DNA from: Candidatus Omnitrophota bacterium
Lineage (GTDB): Bacteria; Omnitrophota; Gorgyraeia; Duberdicusellales; 4484-171
NCBI GenBank assembly: GCA_021735445.1
Contig: JAIPHA010000009.1
Coordinates: 5,001 to 54,679, forward strand
DNA: 49,679 bases
Reading direction: 5' to 3'
The position numbers and the translations under genes were made by a program. How positions within the stretch are numbered: the stretch's first letter is position 1; every line of letters starts with the position of its first letter. Under the pieces are notes generated by a model that was not told the DNA's origin, searched no databases, and saw only the letters and a program-made list of their open reading frames with translations. This document shows, in pieces, positions 1-8,414 of the stretch.

Positions 1-808
<808 letters not shown>

Positions 809-820
809 ATCGTTGAATTA

Positions 821-848
821 TTGATTAATATTGCCTTTGTGTTATAAT
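821..848 (+). promoter_or_regulatory. Sigma70-like promoter upstream of the tRNA-Ser/tandem-repeat region
   Basis: TTGATT (821-826) - N16 - TATAAT (843-848). Confidence 0.5.
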
Positions 849-874
849 TTTTTAACTTTACAATAAAATACTTA

Positions 875-1076
875 TCGCTTCGCTCCAGGGAACCTGAGAC
901 ATGTTGGAGAGGTGGCAGAGTCCGGTTTCCTGTCGCTTCGCTCCAGGGAACCTGAGATAGGTTGGAGAGGTGGCAGAGTCCGGTTTCCTGTCGCTTCGCT
1001 CCAGGGAACCTGAGATGCGTTAGGTAGTTTTACTTTGGTTTCCTGTCGCTTCGCTCCAGGGAACCTGAGATATGTT
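875..1076 (+). repeat. Tandem repeat (about 58 bp unit) carrying a hairpin and copies of the 5' 23 nt of the adjacent tRNA-Ser
   Basis: TCGCTTCGCTCCAGGGAACCTGAGA starts at 875, 933, 991 and 1046; GGAGAGGTGGCAGAGTCCGGTTT occurs at 906 and 964 and again at the real tRNA start, 1077. Confidence 0.9.
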
Positions 1077-1168
1077 GGAGAGGTGGCAGAGTCCGGTTTA
1101 ATGCGGCGGTCTTGAAAACCGTTGTGGGGTTAAACCCACCGGGGGTTCGAATCCCTCCCTCTCCGCCA
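1077..1168 (+). tRNA. tRNA-Ser (anticodon TGA), CCA encoded
   Basis: Acceptor GGAGAGG/CCTCTCC, anticodon loop CTTGAAA, long variable arm, T-arm GGTTCGAATCC, 3' GCCA. Confidence 0.95.
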
Positions 1169-1243
1169 TATAATGATATAGGTAGCAATTATGTTTGAAA
1201 TATTAAAGAATCAATGCGAAATGCATTGTAGTGGGGTGTAAAA

Positions 1244-2662
1244 ATGAACAATCTGAACAAAGACACAAAAGAGATTACCGAAGTTATTTTAAAAGCTAAA
1301 GAAAAAGCTTATGCTGAATTAGATACTGGAGCAGAATCTGAATTTGTGAGAAATGTTAAATGGCCGGTAGATTGTGTGGTTGGGCCAGGCCTGGAAGGAG
1401 CCATCGCCTGCGAGAGTAAAGTTGGTTATGTAAATGGTTCAAAAGGCTGGTTGGTTTACCGTGGTTATAATATTTTTGATCTTTGTGCCTACTCTAGCTT
1501 TGAAGAAGTCTCTTATCTTCTTTTATATGGAAAATTGCCTACAGAGAATCAACTTAAGAAATTTAAAGAAAAATTAAAAGGCTATCGTAATATTCCAAAA
1601 ACTATTCGGCTTTTGTCCAGTTTTCCTGTCCAAGACATGAATGCAATGGGAGCTGTTCGTTTGGGAACAAACCTTATGCGCCAGGAGTGTACATTTGTCG
1701 ATAAAAAAGAATATAAACCAGATGTAAAAACTGCCATAAGTGCTGATGAAGATTCTATCCCAATGGAAACCCGGCCGATGGGGGAAAGAAAAGCGATTTA
1801 TTCTTTAAAACAAGCCGAAGGAATCACAAGGCCTAGCGGTTTAAGCAAGGATTTACATATGCCTGTAGGCTTTGAACCAGCTCTTCATCTTATTTCGGGT
1901 ATCCCGACAATCGCCGGAGCTGTGGCGCGCTTGCGAGTGGGAGAATTACCGCTTAATCCTGATCCGGAGTTAAGCCATGCCGGTAATCTAATTTATATGA
2001 TAACCGGACGCAAACCCACTCCTGTTGAAGAAAGAATTATGGATATATCCCTTATTCTCCATGCTGATCATGGCATGAATGCATCGACTTTTGCCACCAT
2101 GGTGGTAGCTTCTACTCTATCGGATCTTTATTTCGCAGTTGGTTCTGGCATTGCTGCACTTAACGGTTCTTTGCATGGAGGAGCTAATGAACGAGTTGTT
2201 AAAATGCTTTCTGAGATTGGTGACTCTAAAAATGTTAAAAAGTGGTATAAGAAAAAAACTGCAAAGAAGGAAAAGATCAGTGGGTTTGGCCACAGGGTTT
2301 ACAAGGCCTACGACCCAAGAGCAAGGGTTTTAGGTCCCTTAGCCCATTTTTTAGTTAAATCTGAAAGCGATAAAAAGATTGCAGGTTTATTTAAAGTGGC
2401 GCAAGAATTAGAAAAAGAGGTTGTTTCTACGCTAGGAGAAAAAAAGAAAGTTTTTCCAAATGTTGATTTTTATTCCGGCATTGTCTATTCATGCCTTGAT
2501 ATACCAACTGAACTTTTTACTCCAATTTTTGCGGTTAGCCGGGTTTCTGGCTGGACTGCAAGAGTGTTAGAATATCTCAAAAACAATCGTATTTTTCGGC
2601 CCAGAGCCGTTTACTCCGGGCCTTTAGAAGAGAAATATGTCCCGCTTAATAAGCGTAAATAA
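1244..2662 (+). CDS. gltA: Citrate synthase
   Basis: 472 aa; LILHADHGMNASTFATMVVASTLSD, GSLHGGANERVVKML and GFGHRVYKAYDPRA motifs. Confidence 0.93.
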   Translation: MNNLNKDTKEITEVILKAKEKAYAELDTGAESEFVRNVKWPVDCVVGPGLEGAIACESKVGYVNGSKGWLVYRGYNIFDLCAYSSFEEVSYLLLYGKLPTENQLKKFKEKLKGYRNIPKTIRLLSSFPVQDMNAMGAVRLGTNLMRQECTFVDKKEYKPDVKTAISADEDSIPMETRPMGERKAIYSLKQAEGITRPSGLSKDLHMPVGFEPALHLISGIPTIAGAVARLRVGELPLNPDPELSHAGNLIYMITGRKPTPVEERIMDISLILHADHGMNASTFATMVVASTLSDLYFAVGSGIAALNGSLHGGANERVVKMLSEIGDSKNVKKWYKKKTAKKEKISGFGHRVYKAYDPRARVLGPLAHFLVKSESDKKIAGLFKVAQELEKEVVSTLGEKKKVFPNVDFYSGIVYSCLDIPTELFTPIFAVSRVSGWTARVLEYLKNNRIFRPRAVYSGPLEEKYVPLNKRK

Positions 2663-2667
2663 TTCTC

Positions 2668-2696
2668 TTGACTTACTTTTCAGAAAAACTTATAAT
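2668..2696 (+). promoter_or_regulatory. Sigma70-like promoter for the 2758 ORF
   Basis: TTGACT - N17 - TATAAT. Confidence 0.65.
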
Positions 2697-2757
2697 TAAA
2701 AAACTCCAATAAAATCAAAACATAGCATAGCTATTGCTAAGATAAAAAGGGGGGCCA

Positions 2758-2943
2758 ATGGTTGAGAAGACTTTTAAAATCATTTCTAATTCGAAAATGC
2801 ACCTGACTGCCGATCTGATTTCTGAAGCACTTTTGAATTATTTCACGCTTGATCCTACAAAATCTGATGTAGTTTTTGGGGTGCTCGAAGAAAAAGTTAA
2901 GAGCAAAAAAACAAAAAACTACAAAGTAAGCCTTGAAGTTTAA
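2758..2943 (+). CDS. Small hypothetical protein (61 aa)
   Basis: Good promoter upstream; GGGG-containing RBS region directly before the ATG. Confidence 0.6.
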   Translation: MVEKTFKIISNSKMHLTADLISEALLNYFTLDPTKSDVVFGVLEEKVKSKKTKNYKVSLEV

Positions 2944-3034
2944 AATAATTTAGCGGTTTTTGTCAACGAATCTTACCTCTTTTTATTGTTTCTGGTACAG
3001 TCTTAACAGTTGAAAGTAAAAAAGGAGAAGCTGA

Positions 3035-3469
3035 ATGAAAAAAATGGTCTTTGCCTTTATTGTTGGATTAGCATTCTTTTCATGCAACCTTAACGCTCAA
3101 CCAGAGAGCAATAAATATTTAAAAAATACACTTGAGTTAATTGCCGACAGGGCTCTTGAGGCTTATAATTCCGAAGATTACATAGATTTTTTTAAATACT
3201 ACACAAATAGTTTAAGCCAGTTAAAGACAAAAAGGTATTTTGATAATTTATTTATTTCGGTGTATAAGGATAGTTTTGGTGATATAATTTTTAAAGAACT
3301 AGTTGAAAGCAAGAGCTCTTTTAATCCGGATTACCCCAGGCTGGTCTATAAAGCCAAATGCGTAAAACATGACAATGTGTTGATTCAAATAAATTTTCAG
3401 GAGGAATCCGGAAATTATAGAATTAATCGAATCACCTTTGACCGCAAGCCCCAAGGCCAAAACTATTAA
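3035..3469 (+). CDS. Hypothetical secreted protein / putative lipoprotein
   Basis: Signal-like MKKMVFAFIVGLAFFSCNLNA; RBS aaaggaga upstream. Confidence 0.65.
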   Translation: MKKMVFAFIVGLAFFSCNLNAQPESNKYLKNTLELIADRALEAYNSEDYIDFFKYYTNSLSQLKTKRYFDNLFISVYKDSFGDIIFKELVESKSSFNPDYPRLVYKAKCVKHDNVLIQINFQEESGNYRINRITFDRKPQGQNY

Positions 3470-3498
3470 TTATAAAATTGCTAATTATCCAGAAGGTT

Positions 3499-3573
3499 GC
3501 GCCCGTAGATCAATTGGATAGATCGTTTGGCTACGGACCAGAAGGTTGCAGGTTCGACTCCTGCCGGGCGCAT
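3499..3573 (+). tRNA. tRNA-Arg (anticodon ACG), CCA not encoded
   Basis: Acceptor GCGCCCG/CGGGCGC, anticodon loop CTACGGA, T-arm GGTTCGACTCC. Confidence 0.93.
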
Positions 3574-3695
3574 ATTGTTCTTAATTTCAATAATTAGTTT
3601 TGCTAAGTAAAGTTTTGTGTCGTCTGGGAGTTTTCGTCGGAACAAATGAAATCAATTTAGGTGCAGATGAAGCTTTGGCTTTGCCAAAGATTTGT

Positions 3696-3718
3696 TTCGA
3701 CTCCTGCCGGGCGCATAT
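3696..3718 (+). repeat. 23-bp duplicate of the tRNA-Arg 3' end (att-like scar)
   Basis: TTCGACTCCTGCCGGGCGCATAT identical to 3554-3576. Confidence 0.85.
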
Positions 3719-3803
3719 GTTCAGTCATAAGTCATAAGTTGTAAGTTAAAAGTCACAAGTTATATGTTGCGAGTTGTGGGTTGTTTTTTAAGCAGGGGGT
3801 TTT

Positions 3804-4277
3804 ATGAAAGTTATAGTTCTTTATTATTCGCGAGGTGGGACCACCAAAAGAATAGCAGAATTGCTGGCTGATTTTGTTAAAGAAGAAAAAGTTGATGTAG
3901 ATATAGCAGATACCGAAAATTTTCAAGTGGATAAATTGCTTGATTATGATGGGATAATCATTGGTTCGCCTACTTATTATGGTAGCTTGGCAGCTTCAGT
4001 GAAGAATCTTTTTGACCAAAGCGTAGCTTTTCATGGAAAATTGGATGGCAAGGTAGGGGCGGCATTTTCAACTTCAGCAAATTTAGCGGGCGGCAACGAA
4101 ACAACGGCTTTAAGCATCCTGGAAGCCATGCTTATCCATGGCATGATTATCCAGGGCGATTTTAAGGGTGACCATTATGGTTCTGTGGCTGTTGGTAAGG
4201 TTGATTATCGAGCTGAGCAAAACTGTAAGAGGCAGGCACAAAGATTTGTGGCTTTATTAAATAGCATAAAGAGTTAA
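3804..4277 (+). CDS. Flavodoxin-like / NAD(P)H:quinone oxidoreductase (WrbA-like)
   Basis: MKVIVLYYSRGGTTKRIAE FMN-binding loop; GIIIGSPTYYGSL. Confidence 0.85.
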   Translation: MKVIVLYYSRGGTTKRIAELLADFVKEEKVDVDIADTENFQVDKLLDYDGIIIGSPTYYGSLAASVKNLFDQSVAFHGKLDGKVGAAFSTSANLAGGNETTALSILEAMLIHGMIIQGDFKGDHYGSVAVGKVDYRAEQNCKRQAQRFVALLNSIKS

Positions 4278-4278
4278 A

Positions 4279-4602
4279 ATGATATTGGTTTTGATAACTG
4301 TGCCGGAAAAAGATGCTAAAAAAGTTGCTAAAAATCTTTTAGACAAACAACTTTGTGGCTGCGTTAACATTATTGATTCAATTGAATCTTTGTTTCTTTG
4401 GCATGGTAAAATTGATAGAGAAAAAGAATCTCTTTTAATCGTAAAAACTATAGATGGTTTATTTAAGAAGCTGGAAAGAGAGGTTATAAGAGTCCACCCG
4501 TATGATGTTCCGGAGATAATCAGTTTTAAATTAAACAAAGTTAGTAAACCGTATGCAAGTTGGTTGAAGAAAGAGTTGAGCGCTGTTGACAATGTTAACT
4601 GA
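4279..4602 (+). CDS. cutA: Divalent-cation tolerance protein CutA1
   Basis: VPEKDAKKVAKNLLDKQLCGCVNII...WHGKI...VHPYDVPEIISF. Confidence 0.92.
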   Translation: MILVLITVPEKDAKKVAKNLLDKQLCGCVNIIDSIESLFLWHGKIDREKESLLIVKTIDGLFKKLEREVIRVHPYDVPEIISFKLNKVSKPYASWLKKELSAVDNVN

Positions 4603-5305
4603 TGTATTGGTTAAATTAGAAGAATTGTTTAGAGCTTCTCCTTTTCTTGGTTTAGGGGTTAGCTTTTTAGCCGGAATCTTAATTAGCTTTTCTCCATGCA
4701 GCTACCCTTTGATTGCAGTTACCTTAGGCGTAATCGGGGTTGCTTCTTTGCGGTCTCGAGTCAAAAGTTTTCTTCTTAGCCTTTTGTTTGTTTCAGGAAT
4801 CATCTTTGTCTATGTGGTTTTTGGGGTGATTGCTTCCCTGGCGGGTATCTTTCTCGAAAATCTATATATAAACCCTTTTACTTATTTATTACTTACAATC
4901 TTTTTTCTTATTTTTGGCCTGGCTCAACTAGATATAATTAAATTAAAAATACCTTATTTTCACAAAGTTTCTCCGGTAAATAAAGAAAAAAACAAAATAT
5001 CAATATTTTTATTTGGAATATTGTCCGGATTAGCGATAATACCATGTAATTTTCCGGTTTTGGGGGCAATTTTTAGTTTGATTTCTCTTAAGCAAGATGT
5101 TGTTTATGGATTTTTTTCTTTGTTTTTATTTTCGCTGGGATATGGTATGATTTTTCTTATATTGGGGAGTTTTGCAACCTTAATCCGAAAATTGCCCAGA
5201 TATAATATAGGATTTCAAATTATTAGAAAGATTCTTGGGGGTTTTTTGATTCTAATCGGATTATTTTTTCTAAGTAAAACCGTACTTTTGTTTAGATTGA
5301 GATGA
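4586..5305 (+). CDS. ccdA: Cytochrome c biogenesis / thiol:disulfide transmembrane protein (CcdA/DsbD family)
   Basis: FLAGILISFSPCSYPLIAVTLGVIG and GILSGLAIIPCNFPVLGAI paired Cys helices. Confidence 0.85.
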   Translation: MTMLTDVLVKLEELFRASPFLGLGVSFLAGILISFSPCSYPLIAVTLGVIGVASLRSRVKSFLLSLLFVSGIIFVYVVFGVIASLAGIFLENLYINPFTYLLLTIFFLIFGLAQLDIIKLKIPYFHKVSPVNKEKNKISIFLFGILSGLAIIPCNFPVLGAIFSLISLKQDVVYGFFSLFLFSLGYGMIFLILGSFATLIRKLPRYNIGFQIIRKILGGFLILIGLFFLSKTVLLFRLR

Positions 5306-5745
5306 TAAAAAAAAATATTTGTTTAATTATGGTATTGTTGTGTGTGAGTTTGGCTGGCGCTAAAGCTGACAGCTTGTTTGATTTTGACAGAAACCCTGTC
5401 AACTATCAGGAAATTATTTCTTCTCCTAAGACGATTCTTTTTGTTTGGACAACCTGGTGCCCTTATTGCCGAATACAACTAAAAAAAATATCGCAATATT
5501 GCCATGATCAGGATATTGAAATTATTCTAGTCAATAGCGGAGAAAAAAGGGCGGCGGTAGAGAGATTTGTGGAAAATCAAGATTTTTCAGAATGCATGAA
5601 TAAAAGCATAGTTTTAGATAAACAGTCAATGATTGCCAGGAAGTTCTCTGTGCTGGGGTTTCCTACTTTTATTTTTTTAAAAGACGGCAGGTATCTGACA
5701 AGGTCCCATTATTTAAATCAAGATTTAATTGATAAGATATATTAG
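5302..5745 (+). CDS. Thioredoxin-like (TlpA/ResA-type) periplasmic protein
   Basis: Signal peptide; WTTWCPYCRIQL active site; LGFPTFIFLKDGR. Confidence 0.87.
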   Translation: MIKKNICLIMVLLCVSLAGAKADSLFDFDRNPVNYQEIISSPKTILFVWTTWCPYCRIQLKKISQYCHDQDIEIILVNSGEKRAAVERFVENQDFSECMNKSIVLDKQSMIARKFSVLGFPTFIFLKDGRYLTRSHYLNQDLIDKIY

Positions 5746-5772
5746 CCTTCTAAATCTAAATCTAAGTTTAGA

Positions 5773-6657
5773 TTGACACCTCATTTTTTTTGTGATATTT
5801 TACCCACCGTATTAGAAAAATGCACAAACAAAGGGTTGAAAAAAGTGAAAAAGCAAAAAATAATTGGCGTAATCGGTTTAGGCACCATGGGCGGAGCTTG
5901 TGCAAAAAATATTGCTTGTTTTAGTAGCTACAAAATTTTAGCTTATGATAAAAAAAATAAGAATAAGCAACTCCCTAAGATAAGTAAAACAAAAAACGTT
6001 AAAGAGCTGATTACAAAATCCCAACTACTTTTTTTAGCGATAAAACCTCAGGATTTAGATTCCTTTTTGAGAAAAAATAGAGATATTGTTTTGACTGCTA
6101 AGCCTTTGTTGGTTAGCATCTTAGCCGGAGTTTCGATTAAGAGTATTGAAGCGGCTTTACCGGGCGTAAAAGTTATCAGAGTAATGCCTAATCTTGCGGT
6201 TCAAATCAGAGAGTCGATAAGTTTTGTTGCGGCCGGAAAATTTGTCAAACAAAAAGAGTTAAAAGAGGTAAAAAATATATTTTCATTGATGGGTGAGGTT
6301 CTTGAAAGTAAAGAAGAAAATATGGATAAGACTACTGCGCTTTCCGGAAGTGGGCCGGGTTTTATATATTACTTCATGGAATCTTTTTATAGTACGGCTA
6401 TACAAATGGGATTTAAGAAACAAGAAGCAAGAAGAATTGTGGCTCAAACCTTTCAGGGGGCATCCCGGCTAGCCCTAGAGTCTGGCCAGGATTTTTCAAA
6501 GCTTGTTAAAAGTGTTGCTTCGCGTGGAGGAACAACGGAAGCGGGGGTTTCTTTTTTTAATAAAAAACAACTCTCTGAAAATATATCCAAAGGCCTTTTT
6601 GCCGCCTACGAGAAGGCAAAAAAAATATCGGCTAGCTTTAAAGAGGAGAAAAAGTGA
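5773..6657 (+). CDS. proC: Pyrroline-5-carboxylate reductase (start probably GTG 5845)
   Basis: IGVIGLGTMGGACAKNI; ALSGSGPGFIYYFMES; VASRGGTTEAGV. Confidence 0.92.
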   Translation: MTPHFFCDILPTVLEKCTNKGLKKVKKQKIIGVIGLGTMGGACAKNIACFSSYKILAYDKKNKNKQLPKISKTKNVKELITKSQLLFLAIKPQDLDSFLRKNRDIVLTAKPLLVSILAGVSIKSIEAALPGVKVIRVMPNLAVQIRESISFVAAGKFVKQKELKEVKNIFSLMGEVLESKEENMDKTTALSGSGPGFIYYFMESFYSTAIQMGFKKQEARRIVAQTFQGASRLALESGQDFSKLVKSVASRGGTTEAGVSFFNKKQLSENISKGLFAAYEKAKKISASFKEEKK

Positions 6658-7511
6658 AAAGATTAGGAATCATTGGTGGAACTGGAATCTATAATTTGGA
6701 AGGATTTAAGAAAAAGGAAGAATTAGAAGTCGTTACTCCCTTTGGCCTGCCATCGGCGAAATATATTGTGAGTGAGTTTGCCGGGAAAGAGGTTGTTTTT
6801 TTGCCCCGGCACGGATTAAATCATGAGATTTCCCCCTCATCAATCAACTATCAAGCAAATATATATGGAATGAAAAAATTGAATGTTTCTAAGATTTTAT
6901 CTGTTTCTGCATGTGGATCGCTTAAAGAGAACTTCAAGCCTCTTGATCTTGTAATTCCAGACCAGTTTATCGACCGCACTTTTATGAGAAAAAACAGTTT
7001 TTTCGAAAAAGGAGTGGTGGCTCATATTGCTTTAGCTCATCCGGTATGTGATAAGGTGGCAAAAACTGTACAACAGGCGGTAAACTCAGCCGGACTGCAA
7101 AGCCACCTCGGCGGTATTTACCTAAACATAGAAGGCCCTCAATTTTCAACTAAAGCCGAGTCAAATCTTTACCGCAGTTGGGGAGCTGATATTATCGGTA
7201 TGACTAATTTTAGCGAAGCCAGGCTTGCCCGAGAAGCTGAGATTTGTTATCTAAGCCTATCGGCGGTTACAGATTTTGATTGTTGGCATCCGGATTTTGG
7301 CGAGGTTAGTATTGAAGTTATTGTAAAGTACCTACAACAAAATTCTCTGAATTCTAAAAAAGTTATCAAAGAGTTTGTCTTGCTGGAAGACCCTGAAAAA
7401 AAATGTGATTGTCATCAAGCTCTGCAAAATGCTATAGTCACAAAACTAGAAGCTATTTCAAACCAGACAAAGGAAAAGCTTAATATTTTAATTGAGAAAT
7501 ATATAAAATGA
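6654..7511 (+). CDS. mtnP: S-methyl-5'-thioadenosine phosphorylase family
   Basis: GIIGGTGIYNLEGF; FLPRHGLNHEISPSSINYQANI; NIEGPQFSTKAES; IIGMTNFSEARLAREAEICY. Confidence 0.9.
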   Translation: MKRLGIIGGTGIYNLEGFKKKEELEVVTPFGLPSAKYIVSEFAGKEVVFLPRHGLNHEISPSSINYQANIYGMKKLNVSKILSVSACGSLKENFKPLDLVIPDQFIDRTFMRKNSFFEKGVVAHIALAHPVCDKVAKTVQQAVNSAGLQSHLGGIYLNIEGPQFSTKAESNLYRSWGADIIGMTNFSEARLAREAEICYLSLSAVTDFDCWHPDFGEVSIEVIVKYLQQNSLNSKKVIKEFVLLEDPEKKCDCHQALQNAIVTKLEAISNQTKEKLNILIEKYIK

Positions 7512-8413
7512 GTATTGTCGTTGTTGGTTCTGTTGGCCTAGATTCAGTAAAAACTCCGTTTGGAGCCGTCAAGAAGGTTTTAGGCGGTTCAGCTAGTTAT
7601 TTTTCTTATGCAGCTGGTTTGTTTTCGCAAGTCAATTTAATTGCAACTGTTGGAGATGATTTTCCTAAAAAATATATAAAATTATTCAATCAAAAAAATA
7701 TAATGCTTGACGGGCTTAGCCAAGCTCCCGGTAAAACTTTTAGCTGGTCCGGCCAGTACGGTTGGGATATGGCCGATCCGAGAACGATCTCAACAGAATT
7801 GGGCGTATTTGCCGATTTTCGTCCTAAATTACCGATTCAGTACGAAAAAAGTAAGTATATATTTTTAGCTAATATCGATCCCGAACTACAAAAGAGCATA
7901 CTCAAACAAGTAAAGAGAAAAAAATCCAAAATTATTGGTTGCGATACGATGGATTTTTGGATTAAAAACAAGAAAAAAGAGTTGTTAGATCTGTTAAAGG
8001 ATATTGATATATTTTTTATTAACGAGTCCGAGGCTCGTCAACTAACCCAGGAGCCAAATTTACTTAAAGCAGCCCGGGCCATATTGAAATTCGGGCCTAA
8101 AAAAATATTTATAAAACGGGGTGAGCATGGAGTCTTATTAGTTTCCGGCAAGCATTTATTTACTGCTCCGGCTTATTTAATGGAATCGGTAGTTGATCCT
8201 ACAGGTGCCGGAGATACTTTTGCCGGAGGAGTTATGGGTTATTTGGCGATGACCAAAAGTAAAACTATTGATACTCTAAGAAAAGCAGCAATTTATGGCA
8301 CGATTATGGCGACTTTTGCGGTCGAAGATTTTAGTTTAGGAAGCCTGGAAAAAGTTACTTCGGCTAAGGTGAAAAAAAGAATAAAGAAGTTTAAAAAGCT
8401 GGTTTTATTTTAA
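7508..8413 (+). CDS. PfkB-family carbohydrate kinase
   Basis: VLGGSASYFSYAA; DPTGAGDTFAGGVMGY signature. Confidence 0.88.
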   Translation: MSIVVVGSVGLDSVKTPFGAVKKVLGGSASYFSYAAGLFSQVNLIATVGDDFPKKYIKLFNQKNIMLDGLSQAPGKTFSWSGQYGWDMADPRTISTELGVFADFRPKLPIQYEKSKYIFLANIDPELQKSILKQVKRKKSKIIGCDTMDFWIKNKKKELLDLLKDIDIFFINESEARQLTQEPNLLKAARAILKFGPKKIFIKRGEHGVLLVSGKHLFTAPAYLMESVVDPTGAGDTFAGGVMGYLAMTKSKTIDTLRKAAIYGTIMATFAVEDFSLGSLEKVTSAKVKKRIKKFKKLVLF

Positions 8414-8414
8414 T

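Noticed and set aside
875-1076. Possible CRISPR array at the regular repeats before tRNA-Ser
   Set aside because: The units are contiguous tandem repeats with tRNA-derived sequence rather than unique spacers, and there are no cas genes.
2139-2333. Plus-strand 64-aa ORF inside gltA
   Set aside because: Alternative frame of a conserved enzyme; no independent evidence.
4257-4592. 111-aa minus-strand ORF opposite cutA
   Set aside because: Complete overlap with a well-supported CutA1 gene.
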